Assembly (NCBI RefSeq): GCF_000350225.1
Contig: NW_005179237.1
Coordinates: 35,019 to 99,018, forward strand
Origin: Chondrus crispus
Taxonomy: Eukaryota > Rhodophyta > Florideophyceae > Gigartinales > Gigartinaceae
DNA length: 64,000 bases
Direction: 5' to 3'
The stretch's first letter is position 1; each line of letters begins with the position of its first letter. Of this stretch, positions 1 to 9,293 are shown piece by piece. The position numbers and the translations under genes are program-made. The notes beneath the pieces are model-generated. The model had not been told where the DNA came from. It saw nothing but the letters and a program-made list of their open reading frames with translations, and did no database searches.

Positions 1-16
1 TCCATATTATTACAAC

Positions 17-32
17 TGGTCTCCCGACCTAG
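17..32 (+). other. Primer-binding site of element A
   Basis: TGGTCTCCCGACCTAG begins two bases after the LTR end. The same 16 bases follow the 5' LTRs of elements B and C. TGG is the complement of a tRNA CCA end. I cannot name the primer tRNA, because the implied acceptor strand does not match a tRNA I recognise. Confidence 0.75.
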
Positions 33-66
33 AAAGCTTCTAGGAATTCACGAGATCCGATTCGGA

Positions 67-2640
67 ATGGAGATTGAAGACGGTTGCAAATTGAAAGACA
101 ACATCCTGCAAAGGTCGAGGCCACCAGGCTCAACAGAGCACGCTCCATGCTTCCCTTGCAGAGTTCCCGTGCTAGGAACGTCATCCCGTTCGGAAATGCG
201 CAGCCTCCCGACGAAGGCCCGCACGGCTTACAGTGAGAAGTTGACCTGCAAAAGGACGAGATCGCAGACGTGTGCGACGTCCGCCCCTTCGCTGGAAGGG
301 GAGCTCCTCAAAAGACGCCAACACGACCAAACTGGAGCAAAGCCGGTTACAGTGGTGGCCGATTGCCCAGAAGGGATCAGGCAGCTCAGAGGCGCCGCGA
401 AGATCCCAGCCACACCGGGCCACCGCGGCCAAAGGTCCATATTGGAGAAATGTTTAACGTCCGAGTTGGACCGCCGGGTAACGGCCGCCGTGGAGGCGCA
501 ATTGACAAGCACGCTCCGAAAGATCGTTGAGGATCACAGCCGGACCCTCGTAAGGAGCGCCGTGGACGAAGTAGTCGGACGCGGCCCCTTTTGGGACACG
601 ATCACTTCAGCCGTGGCGGACCTTACCCGGGCAGAGGTGCGCGCTCGAGCGCCGCAGCCAGAGCGACTGCCTCTGGCGACAACGGACGTACTACCGCCGT
701 CGCTGACGCGTGGGAACGCGCGGCCGCAGTACCCTCATATGGGACGTGAGACCCCGTGGGGTGGAGAAGAGCGCGATGGCCGACTTCAAGCCCAAGAGAT
801 GGGACAGCTACCCACGTTTCCGCCCGGGGCCGGTCGCGTAGTGCTGCCGACGCAGAAGTACCGGAGAAAGGTCGAGGGCAAGGGATACGAGACCGACGGA
901 TCGGAAGCTAGTGACTCCACGAGGGACGAAACAGACTCCTCGGAGGACGATTTTGAAGTCGACGTGAGGCATGTGCGTCGGATTCGCCCCCTAAACGACC
1001 TCTTTAAAAAGGTCATGGATTACCGCCGATATCGGCTGCACAACCGTTCGGGACGATACAACGCCAAGGTTGCCAGCACGGTTTCGAGGGCCGGAAAGCG
1101 GATGGCCCTACAGATGAAGGGCGTGAACTTCAGTGGAGACGACCCGATTGCGGTGCTAAATTTCCTCTCCAGGTTTACGGCGGCGTGCAACCAGAACGGC
1201 GTGCATGAGGGAGCGGCCGTCTGGTGCTTCCAGTTCTTCATGACTGGCACGGCCTTGGCAAAGGTACAGTCCCGTATTGTGGGAGAATCCGGGGTGGTCG
1301 ATGCCCGCAGGGACGAAATGTTATCGTCGTACCCCGAGGCCGTAAACTACCTACTTAGGACGTTCGCGACAAACGAGGTCATTGCCGAGGCCTACGCTGA
1401 GGTGACGGGCTTTATACAAAGTCCTAGGATGACCGAAACGGAGTACGGAGACTGTCTCTGGAAGAAAACACTCCGTTGCGGAAATGTCTTCTCCGATAAT
1501 CGGCTCAAGTCGCTCTTTGTGGAAGGGCTCCTTCCGGCCATCCGTACTCAGGTGCGTCACCATCTTACGACGCACCCCCGCGTAACCTTTACAGAGCTAG
1601 AGCAGTACGCTGAGGGCGTCGGGATCGCCCACAGGGGTGGAAAAAACTATCCGGCGGTCACGAGAAGCCGGTACCACCTTCGACCCCGAACGGGACGTCC
1701 GCATAGTAGTTTGCTCATTTCAGATGAATCGCCCGAAACGTGTCCTGTCAAGGAGGCCAACGGTGTTTGTGACTCTCCTTTCGGTATGACCGCGGAAGCG
1801 GCGGCTGTGCAGTCGCCTCTAGGGAACCACACCATGGATACCACAGCCTGCTTAGGGACGAAAACCCCCAGGGACGTAGGGAGTACGCCGCAGGAGTCTA
1901 AGACGTCCCTATGGGAAGAGGAGTACCGGAACGGGGAGTGGCCCTGGCGCGACCCCAGAGGGGATGTCGGCTTTCGAAGCCCGCACTCGAGGTTAGATCC
2001 ATCGCACAGAGTCGACCGTTGTCGGATATGCCTTTCCGTGTACCGGCCGTGCTGTCACGGACTCTCCAAGGAGGATCGAGTCTGGATGCTCGCCCTTAGG
2101 GAGCGGAACTTCAAGGCGAAGGGGTATGCGTCCGCTACAGTCCATAGCGAAAGCCATAGGAAACGGCGGACCAGAAGATCCCGTAAGGGCAAGAAGGTCC
2201 CTACCGATTCGGAGTCCGAAAAAGTACCCTCGACGGAAGAAAGAATTAATGCCAGCGAGGTGGTGGTGGCGGCGCCCGAAAAGGACCAAAGCCAGGCCAA
2301 CGGAGAAGACCCTAAGGGAAAGAGGGGGACTCTTCCCTGCGGGGCTTGTGACGAGCCGCCCGGAGGCGCTCCCGAAGACAACCGTTTGGGACGAAATCGC
2401 GAGACCGGTAAACGTATATCAAGGTCCTCTCAAGGAAAAAGGGCCGAAAAGAAGAGAGGAAAGTCAAGCCCGGGGCCCACTGGTGGGAAACTGTCCCGCT
2501 CGGGTCGACGGAGAAGTTCTTCCAACGACGAGACCGCCTGCCCTTTATGCCTCTCTCCGAGCCGGCCTTGCTGTCCCGATTTAACGGAAGACCTACGAGT
2601 TCGGTTACTTTCTCACCGAGAACGCAATTCCTTTCGATAG
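67..2640 (+). CDS. gag: Gag polyprotein of element A
   Basis: An 857-residue ORF from an ATG about 50 bases after the primer-binding site. Residues roughly 315-520 align with the capsid-like domain of B and C Gag: a DYRxYRL start, a helical core with DPIAVLNFL, and an F..RLKSLFVEGL segment matching B's F..QSLAHYFVRGL. The C-terminal part is very basic and holds two copies of a cysteine motif, near residues 651 and 825, of the form CxxCLSxxRPCC followed by L..D.RV..L..RERN. This resembles the CCHC knuckle plus tail of B (CxxCxxxGHxxxxC then LSPEQR) with the histidine replaced by arginine. It should form the particle and bind RNA. A single TAG ends it, and the same frame stays open to 3486. Confidence 0.8.
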   Translation: MEIEDGCKLKDNILQRSRPPGSTEHAPCFPCRVPVLGTSSRSEMRSLPTKARTAYSEKLTCKRTRSQTCATSAPSLEGELLKRRQHDQTGAKPVTVVADCPEGIRQLRGAAKIPATPGHRGQRSILEKCLTSELDRRVTAAVEAQLTSTLRKIVEDHSRTLVRSAVDEVVGRGPFWDTITSAVADLTRAEVRARAPQPERLPLATTDVLPPSLTRGNARPQYPHMGRETPWGGEERDGRLQAQEMGQLPTFPPGAGRVVLPTQKYRRKVEGKGYETDGSEASDSTRDETDSSEDDFEVDVRHVRRIRPLNDLFKKVMDYRRYRLHNRSGRYNAKVASTVSRAGKRMALQMKGVNFSGDDPIAVLNFLSRFTAACNQNGVHEGAAVWCFQFFMTGTALAKVQSRIVGESGVVDARRDEMLSSYPEAVNYLLRTFATNEVIAEAYAEVTGFIQSPRMTETEYGDCLWKKTLRCGNVFSDNRLKSLFVEGLLPAIRTQVRHHLTTHPRVTFTELEQYAEGVGIAHRGGKNYPAVTRSRYHLRPRTGRPHSSLLISDESPETCPVKEANGVCDSPFGMTAEAAAVQSPLGNHTMDTTACLGTKTPRDVGSTPQESKTSLWEEEYRNGEWPWRDPRGDVGFRSPHSRLDPSHRVDRCRICLSVYRPCCHGLSKEDRVWMLALRERNFKAKGYASATVHSESHRKRRTRRSRKGKKVPTDSESEKVPSTEERINASEVVVAAPEKDQSQANGEDPKGKRGTLPCGACDEPPGGAPEDNRLGRNRETGKRISRSSQGKRAEKKRGKSSPGPTGGKLSRSGRRRSSSNDETACPLCLSPSRPCCPDLTEDLRVRLLSHRERNSFR

Positions 2641-3486
2641 GACATTGCGCGTCTGGTCCGGGAATTAGAAGCGTTAAACAGCCGCAAGGATGTCGCTGGA
2701 CCCGCAAGGGAAGAAGAAAAGCCGAGGCCGGACCACACTGTAGAGGTTTGTCTCATCCCTCGAGACAGGTCTTTGCCGAGACTAAATGAACGAAAGCGGT
2801 CCACACCCGTCGGGGCGAGATCGGAACCACAGCCCCGAGGACGTCTTGACACACGGCACTCGAAGCCCCATACGGGACACAAAGGCTCGACCCTTTCAGG
2901 GGGTTGGAGACGAACCCCCAACTGGGAAAAATACGAGCCCACAAAGGGTACCCCTCGTGTGCCTCGAATTCGTCACGGACGGCAACGCCCCCACGCCCCC
3001 TCGAATTTACAAGTGAGGGGGCGCCACCAAAAGTTGGTCCGTTATGGGCAGGGTTGCTTGACCGCACAGACCGAACTGCAAAGGGAACCTAGGAAAGGAC
3101 AGTCCGAAAAGGTCCTTTTAATAGGGGGTATGCCCCGCCAACCGCAGTTCACTCCCAAGTTTCCGAGATCGGACAAGCCCAAAAAGGCGAACAGACCACA
3201 ACGGACGTTTAAGAAAACCCCGAAAAAGAACAGGGCACGAGGCCGGACTCGGAATATTCTTAAGTCCCGAACGGGTGAAACTTTCAAGGTCGACGGAGCG
3301 TTGGAGAAGCGACCGCACCTCTGTCGTTGGCGGTCAACTAATCCCGTACGCGTCGCGGTTGCCGAAACGTTACCTGCGAAAGGACAGAAGAAACCCAGAA
3401 GGGATTTTATTACAGTTCCCCCAGGGTATGTAGTCCTCCTGGTAGACTGTACTACCCGTCTCGGAAAAATACCGGCGTCCTTTTAA
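2641..3486 (+). CDS. In-frame extension of element A gag beyond a TAG
   Basis: The gag frame stays open for 281 more codons after the TAG at 2638-2640. The first residues continue smoothly (RLVRELEALNSR, helical). The rest is rich in Lys, Arg and Pro, with a short hydrophobic patch near the end (YVVLLVDC). It has no credible start of its own. It is either the true C-terminal part of Gag cut off by a nonsense mutation, or a readthrough product. No enzymatic motif is recognised. The composition suits a nucleic-acid-binding tail. Confidence 0.45.
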   Translation, partial: DIARLVRELEALNSRKDVAGPAREEEKPRPDHTVEVCLIPRDRSLPRLNERKRSTPVGARSEPQPRGRLDTRHSKPHTGHKGSTLSGGWRRTPNWEKYEPTKGTPRVPRIRHGRQRPHAPSNLQVRGRHQKLVRYGQGCLTAQTELQREPRKGQSEKVLLIGGMPRQPQFTPKFPRSDKPKKANRPQRTFKKTPKKNRARGRTRNILKSRTGETFKVDGALEKRPHLCRWRSTNPVRVAVAETLPAKGQKKPRRDFITVPPGYVVLLVDCTTRLGKIPASF

Positions 3487-4271
3487 AAAGGATAAGTGGT
3501 CGACCCCTGGTGGTGGACGGCAGTCAAGTGGGAATCTGTCGAAAGGGGGAGAGGAACCCCAAAGGGGCGAGCTCGTATAACTGACGATTTCCCGTACCGC
3601 CCGGGTCGGTCGTCCCAGGCGGGTTCCGAGATGAAGGACGTGGAGTCGAGCGGCGGACTTGTAGGCGGTAGGGAGGCCGTCGCGTCCGTATTTATAGCCA
3701 CCGTTCGCGGAATTCGTCCCGGCAGCGGAGGGGCGCCCCAGTGGGTTTCGCCCTGAATTACGTCCGTGGAGGTACTGTGCGCACTTGTCGGCCTGAAAGG
3801 CGTTGCTCCGTAGCCCACGCCCCTTCGGCGGCGGGCCTGCCTCCTAATCCTTGCGCGGGAGGGAGTCGTCCGATGGCGGAGAATAACGCAAGGGGCGGGA
3901 GAAGCGACACGACCACAGGACGGGCGGACGCGAGAGAGGTCACCTGCTCCCCTCTGTCACACGGGAATGTGCCGGCCTTCCTCAAAGGACAGAAGCAGCG
4001 ACGACTCCCGAAAGGGCACAGAAGGCTTGACGGGAATAGACCGTGTGTCCGAGTTCGGAGGAGTACCGCCAGGTCGAATGCCGCCGTGCAGAGGCGTCGC
4101 GGAGGCGAACCGACGCCTAATCACGACCCGAAGGGAGTTCACACCGGGCCGGCTTGGGCCAGTTTCGCAATGGCTCCGTGGCGTCGGTTACGTCCGTACA
4201 ACGGCCGCTTGAAGGAGGCTAACAGGCGCGGGCCACGAACATAATGGCCGCCCCGAGGACGTGGCGCACTC

Positions 4272-4283
4272 AAAGAAGAGGGG
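4272..4283 (+). other. Internal polypurine tract copy, element A
   Basis: CGTGGCGCA followed by AAAGAAGAGGGG and then ATG at 4256-4287 nearly repeats the context of the 3' polypurine tract at 5617-5643. It therefore looks like a duplicated tract 1.35 kb upstream of the functional one. Confidence 0.5.
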
Positions 4284-5368
4284 TATGGCTTCCGAATTTT
4301 AAAGTGAGATTCGGAACTGTGCAGGAGCCCAAATAAGCCAGCCAACCCGCTTGGGATATACCTGTAAACCCTGTCGGGAGAACGGCGAAAGACCGACAAG
4401 ACGGACAATTAGGGCCGAGAAAGACCCGTCTGGGATTGCATGTCCCCACGGCCGGAGCCCCCAGGGAAAACCCAATCGAGACCACGTTGGGAAGGTCCCC
4501 ATGACAAGAGAAGACCCCTCTGGGAAAACTAATTGAGACCCGGTCGGGACGGCGCCGAAGACTAGAGCAGCAGAAGGGGAAAGGATGCGAGCAAGCTGAC
4601 GCAGCGGTCATCCCAAGGAGGGCGACAAGCTCCAAATTCCGCCTCCGAAGGTCGCGTCAGAGGCAAGCTGGTGGGCGAGAGTGGAGCACGCTACATGAAA
4701 AATCGACCAAAAATGGTAATGCCCAATGGGAACGCCCAAAAGGAAATTGGTGGCGGTTCAAGGAGGCGGTTTGAGGCACAACGATTTTAGGGAATGTCCA
4801 ATGGCAGCTCGTTAATTTACAAGGACAAGCCTCGAAGACGAGAAAACCAGGCACGTTTTACTGGCAAAAAGGCCGATTTTTATGGCAAAGGAAAAACCCG
4901 ATCGGGAAGTCACTAGCCTAACGAAGGCGAAGTCCCGACCCCACATGGATATTAGTAACGCACGAACGACCCATCATGGACGCAGCCACGACGATTGCCG
5001 CTCGAAGAAACCCTGTACGGGAGAGCGCAGGCACCGGGCGTCGCCGAACAGTACGAAGGAAGGCAACCCCGATGACGGACGAACCCCATTGCGGAAGACC
5101 ATGAATACGTCCGGCACCCTCGCGCCGCACTGCACTCCGTGCACGGCCCGCCGCTGCAGCCTCGCCGCCCGCGCCCGCGCTGCCGCCCGTGGCATTCGGA
5201 AGGCCCAATTGGGAAAAATGCGCTCACCACCACGCCTCCCGACGAAGGGTCTCCCTCAGCTCATCTCCGCTGCACGCGCTGTATGCGCCCAAGCGTACAG
5301 TATGCCGCAGTTGCGACACGACGGTCGCAAATTGCGGCGCGTGCCGCCGCCCGCACAGGGGGTACCAA

Positions 5369-5535
5369 GACCGATTCGGAAAATCTGGGAAAATTATAGG
5401 GCGACACGTGGATGCTACTGCAGTGGCACCGTGCGCCAAAGGCTGGCAAAGACCGATTCGGAAAATCTGCGAAAATATTGCGCACGCACTACACGTGGAT
5501 GCTACTCTCGTGGCACTGCGCACGCAGGGGGCGCA
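5369..5535 (+). repeat. 82-bp tandem duplication
   Basis: Two diverged copies begin with GACCGATTCGGAAAATCTG at 5369 and 5451. Both contain ACACGTGGATGCTACT and a GTGGCAC segment. Confidence 0.8.
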
Positions 5536-5628
5536 CACGCGTTTCGGAAGTGAAATTTAGCTGCCTCGTGGCCACATCGCCACGTGTGTTAACGGACACA
5601 CAGTGCCCCCCGGGGCGTGGCGCAGTCC

Positions 5629-5641
5629 AAGAAGAGGGGAA
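5629..5641 (+). other. 3' polypurine tract of element A
   Basis: AAGAAGAGGGGAA immediately precedes the 3' LTR start TGTAGAAG. This is the expected plus-strand primer site. Confidence 0.75.
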
Positions 5642-6136
5642 TGTAGAAGTATGACAATTCCGTTCTCGGACGCTCTACAGTTGCTAGAGTGGCCTAATTT
5701 ACAGGTACCATACGTTGTGTAGTGAACACGTGCAAGCTGCAGTGACCGCACACGTGTTCTAGTTTACAGGTCCGTGTACACGTGGTGCCAGGGGCACAGT
5801 GACACACGTGTACACGGGAAGTGTCTCTTACAGTAGTTATGATAGCTACTGTACAGTAGTCGTACAGTAGCTTGAGACCCGAGGGAGGCAGACGTACTAG
5901 AGAGGAACTGCCTCCCTCCCGGAGAATAAACCAGCGACCCCATCCCCTCTGAGCTAGCCCCCAACTTCCTAATTAGGACTCACCTCCTGTCTTCAGGGGT
6001 AGCATCTCCCTTCGTCCGTTTCGGTCTCGCACAAGCCACCCTCCTAGTGAGGTTGCTGGCGTTGTAATTTACCGCTACCGTGGACACCCCCTCCGTGACG
6101 GATTAACACCGAACCGGAAGGATCCATATTATTACA
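5642..6136 (+). repeat. 3' LTR of element A
   Basis: A 495-bp LTR running TGTAG...TTACA. It carries GTGTACACGTG-type palindromes (about 5770-5815) and a TACTGTACAGTAGTCGTACAGTA array (about 5845-5872), motifs also seen in the B and C LTRs. The end is ambiguous by two bases (ACA or ACAAC), because both flanks continue with AC. Confidence 0.85.
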
Positions 6137-6497
6137 ACAAGCACGGACTTGTCCACGACCTACCGCCTAGGTCCGTCTTCCAGCTTAACTAACGAGCGCG
6201 ATCCGCCTTCGCGCGCGTTAACCGGGACAAAGTGGGTAGGGGACAGCCGCGTACGCGAGCGAGCCTCGATCCGCCTCCGCCCGTCAGCGCTGGTACGTTA
6301 CCCAGCGCTGCTCCGGGGCGTCGAGGCGTAGATCGGCCCGCGCGTACGCTCGTCCCCGACCGTCCCGCTCTACCACGCTACCAGGGCCCGCTTCCCTGTC
6401 CCGTTAGCTGTGTGTTCTCCCTGTCTTCTCACCCCTCGTACGGGGTCTACGTCGAGCTAAGTATACACCCCTCTCCGTTGGGGGGTGTTATACTACA
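6137..6497 (+). repeat. 3' part of the 5' LTR of element B
   Basis: Matches 18338-18698 almost base for base and ends ATACTACA. The first 290 bp, including the TATA-like motif, lie on the other side of element A. This copy has therefore lost its promoter. Confidence 0.9.
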
Positions 6498-6498
6498 G

Positions 6499-6514
6499 TG
6501 GTCTCCCGACCTAG
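6499..6514 (+). other. Primer-binding site of element B
   Basis: TGGTCTCCCGACCTAG, one base after the LTR end, identical to A and C. Confidence 0.75.
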
Positions 6515-6576
6515 AAGACCCCGGAGTACGTTCTCCGAGAAGACCTCTTAGGCCCTCGGCGTCCGAACGCGTTGAG

Positions 6577-9147
6577 ATGAGCCAGGAGTACGAGCCCTCG
6601 ATCCGCTCCGAAGCGGCGGATCCGAGTCCGGACGCTGTGCGATCCCCATCCGCCCCGTCGGGCGACGGCGACGCAGGTCCTCGTGACCGCGAACCGTCGC
6701 TCGGATCCTCCAAGGAAAGAGCGGCGGCGATGTTCGAACGCATAGCCGAATACATCGAGGAAGTCCGTACTTCCCTTCGGATCGATATATCGGACCATGT
6801 ATACACTCGATGTATGGCCGAACTCCGCTCCCTGCGTGAAGGGAGGTTCGATAGAGTGACGCAGTCCTTAGAGAATCTCCTAGCACTGATCGACGAGTTA
6901 CACTCGCGAATAGTGCTCGTCGAAGACTCGCGTCTCGTATCGCCCGGACCGTCCGGGCAAGGTCGTCCCGAAGGGCCGACCGGTACGAGACGACCTGAGG
7001 ACCGATCCTCCCCGTCCGCGGAACAATTGGGTGCGTTTGCGCACCTCTCCGCCGAGCTCAACGCCACGCGTCGGCGTGCTCGTGACATGGAACGGACCAT
7101 GGCTGCAAGCCTGCCCGGTGCCCCCACGAGAGGGCCCGGTGGTACCGTACCTCCGAGCGCCGTTGCTCCGGACCGTTGGGGACGGGCTCGTGCCGACACC
7201 AGCCGAACCGCGGAAGGCAACCGCCTTCCGACAGGCGCGAATTACGCGTCTGAGACCCAATCATTGCCGCCTATCCCCGGAAGTAGGCGGCAGATGGAAC
7301 GCGTATCGTATCGCGACGACCCTGACCGTGGAGGAGCCGCCCGCAGATCCGGAGTACCGACGTACTCTGTCGATCCCCGCTGGGGCGGCTACCCGCCGGC
7401 GAACTACGCCGAGCATCCAGGTCCGGTAGGCGTCCGTACGCTACCCGTAACCCCCTTCGGCACGCTGGGTCCCGCCGAACCCGGACTCGAGCCGGTACAT
7501 ACGATGATCCAAGAGTTCAGCGCCGTCGCTGACTATCGTATGTACCGGCTGGATAACACCTCGAGGCTCGTTACCTCGGGTGACGCGGGACGGATCGCGA
7601 AGTACGTTCAACGCTGCCGTGGGATCCGACCTACGATGAGGAGCTTTGACGGTACGGAACCGATCCAGCTCCTACCGTTCTTGAAGGATGTCCGAATAAC
7701 CTTCAACTCGCAACACCTTACCGAAGGTGTTGCGGTACGAGTCCTCGCGCACTTCCTAGAGCGCGACGCGGAGCGCCTGTATACGAGTTATACAATGCGT
7801 GGCCTCCGCGCCGGCCAGCTACACGACGACGTGAGCTGGCCAGGGCTCGTGAACCAGTTCCTGAAACGCTACCTAACCGACGACGTGTTAGGTGAAGCGT
7901 ACGACGCTGCCGCGACGGCGCGACAGCAATCTCATGAAACGGAGAGCACGTTCGCGGACCGGCTCGAAACTGCCGCGTTCCGGTGCACGGCGGTGTTCTC
8001 CGAACAGTCTCTCGCGCACTACTTCGTGCGGGGACTGGCACTGGCGACCCATGCCGCAGTTTCCGAAACCGTACAGCGGCTGCCGAGCCGCCAGAAGACC
8101 GATCTTCCAACCATCCACCGTATCGCCACGGCGGAAGGCACGACGTACCGCGCTTGGCGCGGTTTACCCTTGCCGGGTACGAAACCGGCAGGGAGGGCTG
8201 GCAGGACTACGAAGTCCGCCGCAACAAGTTCGCCCGCCTCGACCCTCCACATCGGGGAGGATGAGTGGCAGGCCGACCCTGTTCTCATTACGCCAGGAGC
8301 AGGACCCGTTGGGGGACGACCCCCCTCACCGATGTCGACCGGAACGACATCGAGTTACGCGACCGCGTTCGCGGCCACTCCAAGAGTGGCAAGGGGTACG
8401 GATCCCCGGGTCACAGAGCTCGACATCTCGAGTCGAGATGCAGGAGCCGAAGCCCCTGGCGTACCCCTCCTCACCGATGAGGAGGCGCGTCACGCAGCGA
8501 CCTTCGCCTCAACGGATGGCAGCGCGTACGTGTGCTGGCTATGCCGGACGTACGGACACGCCATGTACGCGTGCCCGTTCCTGTCGCCGGAACAACGGAT
8601 GTTCACGGCGTACAGGAACTACCGCTACCAGATGGACACACGCCCCGGCGCGCGTAATCTCCTCCGGCAGTCGGTCGGCGAGGGCCGCCCCCCGCGTCAA
8701 GGTTTCCCGAATCGTTCGGGTGGGGGCACACGCTTCGCCCCACGCGGAGGCGGGTATCGTCGTAACGAACTCGATCGTCGTGATCGACCGGACTACCGCC
8801 CGTCGGACACCAAGTATCCCTGTCAAGGAGAGAGAGGGGACCGAGACCGTTCTCGGTTACCCCAACAGGTACAAAACGCGATCATGTACCTGCAAGATTG
8901 GGTAGAGGACCCGTATCCTCTACCCACGGAGGGGCGCGAAGGAGACCCGACTCGCCACGTCCCCCATATCTTGAGACGACCGGACGTCGCAGGCCAAGGT
9001 CAGGAAGTACCCGAATACTTCGCTGACGTCGCGCGGCCGCAGTGGGGGAATCGTCCCGAACCATGCGGCCAAGGACCCGAAGAAGACCTGGCCATCGATA
9101 GCCAGGAAGGTAGCTCAGATAGCACCGGTAGTTCGAAAAAAGGGTAA
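6577..9147 (+). CDS. gag: Gag polyprotein of element B (intact)
   Basis: The first good ATG (GAGATGAGCCAGGAG) gives 856 residues. It is the same start as in C (40604), although the frame is open upstream through the LTR. The N-terminus is acidic and Ser/Pro-rich. The capsid-like domain covers about residues 310-540 (MIQEFSAVADYRMYRLDN through HYFVRGLA). A true CCHC zinc knuckle, CWLCRTYGHAMYAC, lies near 8532-8573 and is followed by an Arg/Gly-rich basic tail. It should assemble the virus-like particle and package RNA. The stop falls at a conserved stem-loop, and pol starts 146 bases further on in another frame. C's copy is frameshifted, so this is the only intact gag of the pair. Confidence 0.9.
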   Translation: MSQEYEPSIRSEAADPSPDAVRSPSAPSGDGDAGPRDREPSLGSSKERAAAMFERIAEYIEEVRTSLRIDISDHVYTRCMAELRSLREGRFDRVTQSLENLLALIDELHSRIVLVEDSRLVSPGPSGQGRPEGPTGTRRPEDRSSPSAEQLGAFAHLSAELNATRRRARDMERTMAASLPGAPTRGPGGTVPPSAVAPDRWGRARADTSRTAEGNRLPTGANYASETQSLPPIPGSRRQMERVSYRDDPDRGGAARRSGVPTYSVDPRWGGYPPANYAEHPGPVGVRTLPVTPFGTLGPAEPGLEPVHTMIQEFSAVADYRMYRLDNTSRLVTSGDAGRIAKYVQRCRGIRPTMRSFDGTEPIQLLPFLKDVRITFNSQHLTEGVAVRVLAHFLERDAERLYTSYTMRGLRAGQLHDDVSWPGLVNQFLKRYLTDDVLGEAYDAAATARQQSHETESTFADRLETAAFRCTAVFSEQSLAHYFVRGLALATHAAVSETVQRLPSRQKTDLPTIHRIATAEGTTYRAWRGLPLPGTKPAGRAGRTTKSAATSSPASTLHIGEDEWQADPVLITPGAGPVGGRPPSPMSTGTTSSYATAFAATPRVARGTDPRVTELDISSRDAGAEAPGVPLLTDEEARHAATFASTDGSAYVCWLCRTYGHAMYACPFLSPEQRMFTAYRNYRYQMDTRPGARNLLRQSVGEGRPPRQGFPNRSGGGTRFAPRGGGYRRNELDRRDRPDYRPSDTKYPCQGERGDRDRSRLPQQVQNAIMYLQDWVEDPYPLPTEGREGDPTRHVPHILRRPDVAGQGQEVPEYFADVARPQWGNRPEPCGQGPEEDLAIDSQEGSSDSTGSSKKG

Positions 9148-9256
9148 AGACGGTTACGTACACGCGGTCGCGTGAGCCGTCTTATCCCTGCGAACTAGAC
9201 CGGACCCCGCGTGCTCGCCAAGGACACGGGGGGTATTGTCCGATAATACATCCCCC
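9147..9256 (+). promoter_or_regulatory. Structured gag-pol spacer of element B
   Basis: Two predicted hairpins. The first pairs AAGACGG with CCGTCTT (9147-9183) around an inner CACGCG/CGCGTG stem. The second pairs GGGGGTATT with AATACATCCCCC (9229-9255). Both are conserved at the same place in element C. Because pol has its own ATG and does not overlap gag, the spacer may serve its translation or RNA processing. Confidence 0.5.
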
Positions 9257-9293
9257 GCTTCCAGGAGCGAGCACGGGAACTCCTGCGGCGCCA

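Larger units (their letters stand above)
3487..5641 (+). other. Non-coding 3' region of element A
   Basis: No ORF here shows recognisable protein features. Several GC-driven open frames overlap on both strands (for example 3741-4244) and are not credible. The stretch contains a polypurine-tract-like copy at 4272-4283, a tandem duplication at 5369-5535 and the priming tract at 5629-5641. B and C carry a comparable extra segment between two polypurine copies. Confidence 0.5.
1..6136 (+). mobile_element. Element A: gag-only LTR retrotransposon
   Basis: The window opens in the last bases of a 5' LTR. A primer-binding site, a gag-like ORF, a long region without any reverse transcriptase, a polypurine tract and a 495-bp 3' LTR follow. 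The terminal bases at 1-14 recur at the end of the 3' LTR (6123-6136), which fixes the pair. No protease, RT, RNase H or integrase motif is visible in any frame, so the element is probably non-autonomous. It shares the primer-binding site and Gag fold of elements B and C. It lies inside the 5' LTR of element B: B's LTR resumes at 6137, matching 18338 in B's intact 3' LTR. The left target flank is outside the window, so a target duplication cannot be checked. Confidence 0.85.
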
